From Nostoc sp. T09 (GTDB taxonomy: Bacteria > Cyanobacteriota > Cyanobacteriia > Cyanobacteriales > Nostocaceae), in contig NZ_MTAV01000111.1 of NCBI RefSeq assembly GCF_002154695.1, forward strand, positions 1-52,668: a stretch of 52,668 nt of DNA, read 5' to 3'. How positions within the stretch are numbered: the first letter of the stretch is position 1; every line of letters begins with the position of its first letter. Positions 36,076 through 42,794 of the stretch are shown one piece after another. The notes under the pieces are model-generated. The model was not told where the DNA came from. It saw only the letters and a list, made by a program, of their open reading frames with translations, and ran no database searches. Both the position numbers and the translations under genes were made by a program.

Positions 36076-37653
36076 ATGGGCATAAATAGTGTTTGGTATA
36101 ACTTTCCACTAGCTGTTGGGAATCTTACCAGTCTAGGGCATTTCAATCCTTTGGCGATCGCCTTCTTCTTGCTGTTTGTGGCGTCTTCCCTTGGTATTAC
36201 TTTCTGGGCGGCAAAGCGGACTAAAAGCACATCCCACTTCTATACGGCTGGAGGTAATATCAGCGGTTTCCAAAATGGGCTAGCTTTAGCAGGAGACTTC
36301 ATGAGTGCAGCTAGCTTTTTAGGAATTGCTGGGCTAGTTGCACTCAATGGCTTTGACGGCTTAATTTATTCCATCGGCTTTTTGGTGGGCTGGCCCATCG
36401 TGATGTTTCTAATTGCCGAACCACTGCGAAATCTAGGTAAATATACTTTCGCTGATGTGGTAGCTTATCGCTTGCAGCAAAAACCTGTACGCATTGCCGC
36501 TGCAATTGGGACATTAGCAGTAATCAGTTTTTATTTAATTGCCCAGATGGTAGGTGCGGGTGAACTGGTCAAATTGCTGTTTGGTTTTGATTATGAATTA
36601 GCCGTAGTCATCGTTGGTGGCGTGATGATGGCTTATGTAATTTTTGGTGGCATGATTGCTACTACCTGGGTACAAATTATCAAAGCAGTTCTGCTGTTAG
36701 GCGGGACTATCTTGTTATCTGTTTTGGTATTGGCAAAATTTGGTTTTAATCCTTTAAATCTGTTCGCCGCCGCCGCTGAAAAGTATTCAGGTGTATTGGC
36801 CCCAGGTAAACAAGTTTCCGATCCCTGGGATGCAATTTCCTTGGGGATGTCATTGATGTTCGGGACTGCGGGATTACCTCACATTCTGATGCGCTTCTAC
36901 ACAGTACCGGATGCCAAAGCTGCGAGAGTTTCTGTCACTTACGCTACAGCTTTTATTGGCTTTTTCTATCTTCTCACCTTTATCCTGGGCTTTGGGGCAA
37001 TGGTGCTGGTAGGTCAAGATGCAATCAAGCAAATTGGTACTGGTGGTAACATGGCTGCGCCGATGTTAGCCGAATTTCTCGGTGGTGACGCATTCCTAGG
37101 CTTTATTGCTGCTGTATCTTTCGCCACAATTTTAGCGGTAGTTGCAGGTTTAACACTTTCTGGCGCAGCGGCATTGTCCCATGATTTGTGGGTAAATGTG
37201 GTGCGAGGAGGTCATGCCAATGAGTCAGAACAGCTAAAAGTAGCTCGCGGTGCAACAATGCTTTTAAGTGCATTGGCAATTATCCTGGGTATCTTATTCA
37301 AGGGACAAAACGTAGCTTACATGGTGGGTTTAGCATTTGCGATCGCAGCTAGTGCTAACTTCCCAGCTTTACTGCTATCGATGCTGTGGCGACGCTTTAC
37401 TACCAATGGTGCGGTAGCAAGTATGTTAGTAGGAACCTTCGCCTCTTTAATATTGATTTATTTCTCTCCCACAATCCAGGTAACAATTCTCAAGCACGCT
37501 GATGCACCTTTCCCATTAAAAAATCCTGGCTTGGTGACTATTCCCCTAGCATTTATTGTCGGGATTGTGGTTTCTCTAATGTTTAGCGAAAAACAAGCAG
37601 AAGAAAAATTTGCAGAAGTTGAGAACCGCATCCACATCGGTTCCCAAAATTGA
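36076..37653 (+). CDS. sodium:solute symporter, ActP (acetate permease) type
   Basis: The 525-residue protein shows the 13-segment sodium:solute symporter pattern with ActP hallmarks: [33 protein letters not shown] (about 56-88), [18 protein letters not shown], and [20 protein letters not shown] near 275-294. ActP takes up acetate and related short monocarboxylates with a cation. The preceding DUF485 gene supports the subfamily call. The true substrate in this organism could be another small organic acid. A hairpin-type terminator follows the stop. Confidence 0.85.
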   Translation: MGINSVWYNFPLAVGNLTSLGHFNPLAIAFFLLFVASSLGITFWAAKRTKSTSHFYTAGGNISGFQNGLALAGDFMSAASFLGIAGLVALNGFDGLIYSIGFLVGWPIVMFLIAEPLRNLGKYTFADVVAYRLQQKPVRIAAAIGTLAVISFYLIAQMVGAGELVKLLFGFDYELAVVIVGGVMMAYVIFGGMIATTWVQIIKAVLLLGGTILLSVLVLAKFGFNPLNLFAAAAEKYSGVLAPGKQVSDPWDAISLGMSLMFGTAGLPHILMRFYTVPDAKAARVSVTYATAFIGFFYLLTFILGFGAMVLVGQDAIKQIGTGGNMAAPMLAEFLGGDAFLGFIAAVSFATILAVVAGLTLSGAAALSHDLWVNVVRGGHANESEQLKVARGATMLLSALAIILGILFKGQNVAYMVGLAFAIAASANFPALLLSMLWRRFTTNGAVASMLVGTFASLILIYFSPTIQVTILKHADAPFPLKNPGLVTIPLAFIVGIVVSLMFSEKQAEEKFAEVENRIHIGSQN

Positions 37654-37674
37654 GTAACGGATTTTTTGTTTTCT

Positions 37675-37703
37675 TATGGGGTGAGGGCAAAACTCATCCC
37701 ATA
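37675..37703 (+). terminator. hairpin after the symporter gene
   Basis: TATGGGGTGAG and CTCATCCCATA form an 11-bp stem with one wobble pair, 21 bp past the stop, followed by an AT-rich stretch. Confidence 0.6.
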
Positions 37704-37926
37704 ATTATTTCTATCAAACTTGAGATCGTTACTTAGCCAACACTTTAGTACTATTTGTATTCTTTTAATCGAATCTTAATAAAGATGAAAAGCTGTAAAA
37801 ATAAATGCAATATTGTACGCTACCCTGTAACCTGTTGCCTATGATGATATAACGCAAAGATAGAGTTTCTATTCATAATGAAATAAAACTACCATACCAC
37901 GCAAAAAATAGCTCTAAACTCCACCT

Positions 37927-39213
37927 ATGCAACTTTGGACACCCAATCAATCATTGCAAAACGGACGCTTTATTGTGCAAAAAGTCCTTGATAGCGGTGG
38001 TTTTGGTATTACTTACAGTGCCCTTGAACAACGCACAGGTCAATTATTTGTCATCAAAACCCTGAATCACCTGCAACAAACACGAGCAGACTTTGACGAA
38101 CAACAGGTAAAATTTATCAACGAAGCAGTGCGGTTAGCCCAGTGTAGTCATCCCCATATTGTGAAAGTTAACGAAGTCTTCAAAGAAGGTGAACTTTGGG
38201 TAATCGTAATGGAATATATTAATGGGCAAGATTTAGCTAATTATATTGATGAGCGTGGACAGTTATCAGAACTTGAGGCGCTACGCTACATAGAGCAAAT
38301 TGGACAAGCTTTAGAATATATCCATGCCAAGGGATTTTTACATCGGGATATCAAGCCCAATAATATTTTATTGCGACGCAGTACACAAGAAGCTGTATTA
38401 ATTGACTTTGGGCTAGTCCGTGAGTTTCAAGGCGGGAAGACGGGTAGCATGACAAATGCCAAAACTGAAGGTTATGCACCGATAGAACAGTATGAAAGAC
38501 GGGGAACTTTTGCTGCTTACACAGATGTTTATGCTTTAGCCGCGACAATGTATAGTTTGCTAACTGCGGAAGTTCCCTTACCAGCTAATTTTCGCAAAAG
38601 TGGTATAGCTTTACACCCGCCAAAGCAATTTAATTCAGCGATTAGCGACAGAGTGAATAAAGCAATTCTCCAGGGGATGGCGTTGAAAGTGGAAGAACGT
38701 CCTCAGACTGTGCGGGAATGGTTAGAATTACTCAATTCTAAATTGGAAGTTGACAGTCTCAAATCTGCTGTGGGGATGAACTACACGAGACTGCGTGACT
38801 TACTTGTAGTAGGGAAGTGGCGAGAAGCGGATGAAGAAACAACGCGTGTCATGCTAGCTGTAGCGGGGAGAGAAAAGGAAGGCTGGCTTCGAGTTGAAGA
38901 TATTGATAACTTCCCTTGCGAAGGCCTGCGCACAATAGACCAGTTATGGGTAAAATACAGCAATGGGTGCTTTGGCTTCTCTGTGCAAAAGCGCATTTAT
39001 CAAAGTCTGGGTGGAACCAGAGAATATAACTACGAAATTTGGAAAGCCTTCTACGTCGCAATAGGCTGGAGAAAGGACGGAACGTGGATGTACTATAAAG
39101 ACCTAACTTTTGACCTCACAGCACCAGTAGCCCACCTCCCTAAGGAATTTTGGTATTTTGGGGAAGGAGTTGTTTTAGGTCTGTTCTCTCGCTTCGAGAC
39201 TTGTAAACTTTAA
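37927..39213 (+). CDS. Ser/Thr protein kinase fused to a GUN4 domain
   Basis: The 428-residue protein has a complete eukaryotic-type kinase domain at residues 14-270: glycine loop LDSGGFGITY, Lys44 in VIKTL, catalytic HRD (139-141) with KPNN, and DFG (160-162), then TEGYAPIEQY in the activation region. Residues about 280-425 are a GUN4 domain (YTRLRDLLVVGKWREADEETTRVML, WLRVEDIDNFPCEGLRTIDQLW, FGFSVQKRIYQSLGG). GUN4 binds porphyrins and activates Mg-chelatase in chlorophyll synthesis, so the fusion may sense tetrapyrroles and phosphorylate targets. There is no membrane segment. Both domains look intact. It stands alone upstream of a toxin-antitoxin-like pair. Confidence 0.9.
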   Translation: MQLWTPNQSLQNGRFIVQKVLDSGGFGITYSALEQRTGQLFVIKTLNHLQQTRADFDEQQVKFINEAVRLAQCSHPHIVKVNEVFKEGELWVIVMEYINGQDLANYIDERGQLSELEALRYIEQIGQALEYIHAKGFLHRDIKPNNILLRRSTQEAVLIDFGLVREFQGGKTGSMTNAKTEGYAPIEQYERRGTFAAYTDVYALAATMYSLLTAEVPLPANFRKSGIALHPPKQFNSAISDRVNKAILQGMALKVEERPQTVREWLELLNSKLEVDSLKSAVGMNYTRLRDLLVVGKWREADEETTRVMLAVAGREKEGWLRVEDIDNFPCEGLRTIDQLWVKYSNGCFGFSVQKRIYQSLGGTREYNYEIWKAFYVAIGWRKDGTWMYYKDLTFDLTAPVAHLPKEFWYFGEGVVLGLFSRFETCKL

Positions 39214-39364
39214 CATATAAAGCTTACAGAAAATTTTTCAGATTTATAAACCCATCATTTTCCACGAAGCCTTGCGGGTTGTAGCTTTCTGTTACCTGGC
39301 ACTGGGCATTCTCCCTATGCTTGGTAGAATTTTGTAGTCCGGCAAAATCCCTACCTGACACAGG

Positions 39365-39646
39365 ATGTTCGATGAAATTCTACAAAGAATGCGAGAGAAA
39401 GTTACATTACTTCAGTATGTAATGACACTCCACGCAGAAGAAGAAATGAACGATGACAATTTAACAATTTATGATATTGAACAAGCTATTCTTTCAGGCG
39501 AAATACTAGAACGTCAAAAAGATAAAGTAACTGCTGAATCCAAATACCGTATTCGAGGTACAAATGAAGATGGCTTAGAAATGGAAGTTGTTGCCAAGCT
39601 AGGTGTGACTGGAAAGTTAGTTATCATTACAGTATATCAATTATAA
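39365..39646 (+). CDS. DUF4258 protein (putative RelE-fold toxin)
   Basis: The 93-residue protein matches DUF4258: LHAEEEMNDDNLTIYDIEQAILSGEILER followed by KYRIRGTNEDGLEMEVVAKLGVTGKLVIITVYQL. This small fold is related to RelE-type toxins. The next gene, 16 bp away in the same direction, encodes a YgiT-type zinc-finger protein, an antitoxin-like partner. That toxin-first order is the usual one for this pair. Toxicity is inferred from family and context only. Confidence 0.75.
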   Translation: MFDEILQRMREKVTLLQYVMTLHAEEEMNDDNLTIYDIEQAILSGEILERQKDKVTAESKYRIRGTNEDGLEMEVVAKLGVTGKLVIITVYQL

Positions 39647-39662
39647 GACGGGAAAATATTAT

Positions 39663-39914
39663 ATGAAATGTGACTTTTGTGGCAACGAAGAAGTAAATAT
39701 TCGTAAGGTTGCAAGGAGTTATGGCAAAGGTAAAGATTTACTAGTAATTGAAAATATTCCTGTTATTAGTTGTCCTGAATGTGGCGAGAGTTATCTCACA
39801 GCAGAAACTTTGCATGAAATTGAAAGAATTAAAAGTAATAGAAAAAGTTTGGCGGTTGCACGTTTTGTAGAAGTGGCTAATTTTGGTGAAGAAAATCCAC
39901 CTGTCGCTGTCTAA
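39663..39914 (+). CDS. YgiT-type zinc-finger (MqsA-like) putative antitoxin
   Basis: The 83-residue protein has two CxxC pairs (CDFC near 3-6, CPEC near 37-40) around a short beta region, then a helix LHEIERIKSNRKSLAVARFVEVANF. It is the zinc-binding N-terminal part of MqsA/YgiT proteins without the long helix-turn-helix C-terminal domain. Such short forms are common next to DUF4258 toxins. It probably neutralises the preceding gene product. Confidence 0.75.
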   Translation: MKCDFCGNEEVNIRKVARSYGKGKDLLVIENIPVISCPECGESYLTAETLHEIERIKSNRKSLAVARFVEVANFGEENPPVAV

Positions 39915-39973
39915 AATGTAGGGTATGTTATGCCGTAGGCTAACGCACCGTCAATTGCTTTTCTAGACATTGA

Positions 39974-40351
39974 CAACTTGATCGTGATGCAACAAAGTTT
40001 GAAGTACTCCAACACGATGTTGAAGACGATCAAAACGATATTGATGACGATCAACACGATATTGACGATGATAAATACAATGTTGATGACGATCAACACG
40101 ATGTTGATGACGATAAATACGATATTGACGACGATAAATACGATATTGATGACGATAAATACGATTTTCAAGTACTTCAACACAAAAAGTGGAAGTTGTT
40201 GCCCAGAGGTGATAAAGTCTGGATTCAATATGATGGTTGTGCCGAACCTTTAGCACAAGCACTGATATGTGCAGATGTACCTAAATAAGATATTGTATTA
40301 GCTTTCCATCCAGAAGAATTACGAAAATCTACGGGTTTTGCGCTGTCTTGA
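39974..40351 (+). pseudogene. decayed gene with seven heptapeptide repeats
   Basis: A frame open from just after a TGA reads QLDRDATKFEVL, then seven repeats such as KYDIDDD, QHDVDDD and QNDIDDD, and then a natural-looking tail (VLQHKKWKLLPRGDKVWIQY, CAEPLAQALICADVPK). It hits a TAA at 40286 and then continues for 20 more sensible codons to a TGA. No start codon opens the frame. I read it as the remnant of a gene whose 5' part is lost and whose end carries a nonsense change. I do not recognise the family. The long hydrophobic frame on the opposite strand is its shadow. Confidence 0.45.
40010..40156 (+). repeat. seven tandem copies of a 21-bp unit
   Basis: Consecutive units such as AAATACGATATTGATGACGAT differ by only a few bases and stay in frame, coding for (K/Q)(Y/H/N)(D/N)(I/V)(D/E)DD heptads. 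The seven copies are exactly 147 bp with no indels. Confidence 0.85.
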
Positions 40352-40458
40352 ATTCTTATTTAAGGTTAATTATTTTGAAGCACATAGGTAAGGGTTTAGC
40401 ATTGCTGATTGGTGTCAACTTAAGCTAAAAATAGCCTCTCTCTTAGCTTCCTCATCCG

Positions 40459-40657
40459 CCTGGGAATGAATTCCCAGGCTAATAACTCAAGTCTACTGAA
40501 GTAGACTAAGGATTTGGAGAGAGATTTAGTCATCTTAAGATGACTTTCGCTATGAGCAAGGAACTGAAGTTCCTTGCGGGACATCATCGGTTAATAATTA
40601 CGAATTACGAATTACGAGAGGCGCAGATTCCCGACTTCTTAAAAAAGTCGGGAATCT
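40459..40657. repeat. array of five perfect or near-perfect hairpins
   Basis: Palindromes occur at 40459-40478 (CCTGGGAA..TTCCCAGG), 40490-40507 (AGTCTACTGAAGTAGACT), 40528-40545 (AGTCATCTTAAGATGACT), 40558-40575 (AAGGAACTGAAGTTCCTT) and 40625-40657 (AGATTCCCGACTT..AAGTCGGGAATCT). The first four have almost no loop. The last could be the terminator of the minus-strand retropepsin gene. A short AATTACG tandem repeat lies between the fourth and fifth. Confidence 0.7.
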
Positions 40658-40693
40658 AATTATTCAAGAATGATTTAGTACTGCTATATTTTT

Positions 40694-41110
40694 TTATTTA
40701 ATCATCGCTACTGGATAATCAGGATTAGCTGGATTTGGTATTAATATTTGATTTTTACAGTCCACCAGTAAATCCAATTTTTCTAAAATTACCTGTCCAA
40801 TTAATACTTCATTACCAACCACTAACGCCTCATCAATTGTTGTACGTCCTTCACATTCAATAATAATGGGGCCAGTTACACCTATAGTTTCTTGACTACC
40901 ATTTGCATATTGTGCAACTCGTTGTCCGACAATTCTTAACCCCAGTTGTTCTACTCTCTCTGGTGGAATTACTAAAGAAACTGCGCCTGTATCTACTAAT
41001 CCGATAACTTCACATTCTCGGAGTAGATTAGGTGCTAGTAAGCCGCGAAGTATTAATTCTTCATCAACTGCATTTTTTAATTTGATTGCAACTCTCACTG
41101 CGCCCATCAT
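40694..41110 (-). CDS. retropepsin-like aspartic protease
   Basis: The 138-residue protein has the single-lobe aspartic protease pattern: the catalytic Asp40 in GLVDTGAVSLVIPPERVEQLGL, an equivalent flap region (QYANGSQETIGVTGPIIIECEGR), and the hydrophobic-hydrophobic-Gly motif in EVLIGQVILEKLDLLVD. Such clan AA proteins dimerise to form an active site. The target is unknown; cyanobacterial members are often small and isolated. Two ATG codons overlap at the start; either may be used. A strong hairpin is at its 3' end. Confidence 0.8.
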   Translation of the reverse strand: MMGAVRVAIKLKNAVDEELILRGLLAPNLLRECEVIGLVDTGAVSLVIPPERVEQLGLRIVGQRVAQYANGSQETIGVTGPIIIECEGRTTIDEALVVGNEVLIGQVILEKLDLLVDCKNQILIPNPANPDYPVAMIK

Positions 41111-41172
41111 TTACTTTACCCTCATTAACCATCAACTTACAGCGGATTTCATATGAATAAGGTACACCCGTA

Positions 41173-41189
41173 GCGGGCAAGATGCCCGC
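41173..41189. repeat. dispersed palindrome GCGGGCAAGATGCCCGC
   Basis: A 7-bp stem with a 3-base loop, followed by ACCACAAGAG, is a common type of cyanobacterial interspersed palindrome. It lies between the divergent retropepsin and FHA-kinase genes. Confidence 0.5.
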
Positions 41190-41331
41190 ACCACAAGAGT
41201 TATATTGTTGATTTTTATATCTCATGTACCTGCAATCTGCTGTAATTTAAAAATTTTGTGTTGCAGAAAATAACGCAACCTATGTACTACTACAATAAAA
41301 TATACTGAAGTCAAAATTACACATTTATTAT

Positions 41332-41358
41332 GAGACCATTTATAAAGTAAATGGTCTC
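41332..41358 (+). promoter_or_regulatory. perfect 11-bp inverted repeat enclosing a start codon
   Basis: GAGACCATTTA (41332-41342) and TAAATGGTCTC (41348-41358) are exact reverse complements around TAAAG. The ATG of the FHA-kinase gene lies inside the right arm, so in mRNA the start codon would be paired, and no ribosome-binding site is evident in the loop. As DNA it could be an operator. Confidence 0.65.
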
Positions 41359-42715
41359 TAAAGTTACCCTCACTATTACTAAAAGCCAACTTCCCGGAAG
41401 ACAATATACTTTTGATTCGCGCACTCTTTGTATTATTGGCAGAAGTAATGAATGCAATATCCAACTACCAGATGATGCAGAACATCGGACAATCTCCCGT
41501 TATCATTGCCTGTTAGATATTAACCCACCTGCAATTAGGATTCGGGATTTTGGCAGTAAAAACGGTACTTACGTCAACAATGAAAAAATCGGTCAGCGTC
41601 AACCCGATCAAACGCCAGAAGAAGCAGCGAAATTAAAATTTCCAGAGTATGATTTATGCTCAGGCGATGACATTAAACTCGGTAATACTATTTTTACACT
41701 TAATATTGATAATCCCGAAGAAATTATTATTCCTAACTTTTTTCCTCAGACAGTTAATGCGAATCAAGATTTAACCCAACCACCAAATTTTTTAGAGGTA
41801 ATTAAACGCTGGCTAGGTTTGGCGGCGAATGGTAATCAAAATTTGCAAATGATTCGCGGTTACAATCTCATCAAAATATTAGGGAAGGGTGGTTTTGGCG
41901 AGGTTTATTTAGCACAGCATCATACTTCTGGTAAATTTATTGCTTTGAAGGTAATGTTACCTGCGATCGCAGCCAATGAAGATGCTGTACAAAGGTTTTT
42001 ACGGGAAACCGAGAATACGAAAGCTTTGCAGCATCCCAATGTGGTGCAAGTGATCGATTATGGCTTTTTTGAAGGCATTTTCTTTTTTACAATGGAATAT
42101 TGCTCAGGCAGCACTGTTTGGGATTTAATGCAGCAGCAAGGTGGGAAATTAGCTGTTGATATTGCTGTCCCAATTATTCTGCAAGTTCTCAACGGGTTGG
42201 AATATAGCCACAATACAGAAATTCCTTATGTGAAATTAAAGGATGGTGGCTTTGGTAAAGGTAGGGGTTTAGTTCACCGCGATTTAAAACCGGGTAATAT
42301 ATTTCTCACCTACAATGATGGCGAATTAACTGCAAAAATCGAAGATTATGGTTTAGCTAAAGCATTTGATTTAGCAGGTTTAAGTGGGCAAACTATGACA
42401 GGAACTAAAGCCGGAACTCCTGTATTTCTTCCCAGACAGCAATTACGAAATTTTAAATATGTGCAACAAGATGTAGATATTTGGGCGACTGCGGCTTGTC
42501 TTGATAATATGTTGACAGGGACTTATCCAGGTAATTTTAGCGGCAATGACCCATTTTTGGCAGTGTTGCAAAATGATCCTGTACCAATTCGCCAACGTGA
42601 CACAAGTATTCCACCCAAGTTAGCAGAGGTGATTGATTTGGGGTTGTTAGAGAAGCCGGAGATTTACTTTAAGAGTGCAGTAGATTTTAAGAATGCCCTA
42701 CTAGCTGCATTTTAA
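41351..42715 (+). CDS. FHA domain fused to a Ser/Thr protein kinase
   Basis: The 454-residue protein has an N-terminal FHA domain (about 5-120: GR at 30-31, SRYHC at 49-53, NGTYVNNEKIG at 71-81), which binds phosphothreonine, and a kinase domain (about 169-454: LGKGGFGEVYLAQH, Lys200 in ALKVM, HRD at 309-311, KPGN). The DFG motif reads DYG (332-334), a conservative change. The substrate-side region GTKAGTPVFLPRQQL has an unusual activation segment. FHA-kinase fusions often control secretion systems or cell division. The gene is convergent with the peptide-export operon and is next to it, which hints at a link but proves none. Confidence 0.9.
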   Translation: MVSKVTLTITKSQLPGRQYTFDSRTLCIIGRSNECNIQLPDDAEHRTISRYHCLLDINPPAIRIRDFGSKNGTYVNNEKIGQRQPDQTPEEAAKLKFPEYDLCSGDDIKLGNTIFTLNIDNPEEIIIPNFFPQTVNANQDLTQPPNFLEVIKRWLGLAANGNQNLQMIRGYNLIKILGKGGFGEVYLAQHHTSGKFIALKVMLPAIAANEDAVQRFLRETENTKALQHPNVVQVIDYGFFEGIFFFTMEYCSGSTVWDLMQQQGGKLAVDIAVPIILQVLNGLEYSHNTEIPYVKLKDGGFGKGRGLVHRDLKPGNIFLTYNDGELTAKIEDYGLAKAFDLAGLSGQTMTGTKAGTPVFLPRQQLRNFKYVQQDVDIWATAACLDNMLTGTYPGNFSGNDPFLAVLQNDPVPIRQRDTSIPPKLAEVIDLGLLEKPEIYFKSAVDFKNALLAAF

Positions 42716-42794
42716 TAATTCTTTAGCTTTCTACCTTAATTTCATACAAGCGATCGCACATCATCCCTGACAATAGCCCTATTCGGATTTTTGC

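Noticed and set aside
39911-40262. Long hydrophobic minus-strand frames rich in I and V (about 100 codons)
   Set aside because: They are the antisense of the seven 21-bp repeats; the periodic composition, not coding, keeps them open.
40596-40620. AATTACG tandem triplet considered as a CRISPR or att-like repeat
   Set aside because: Only about three contiguous short copies with no spacers, so not a CRISPR array or attachment site.
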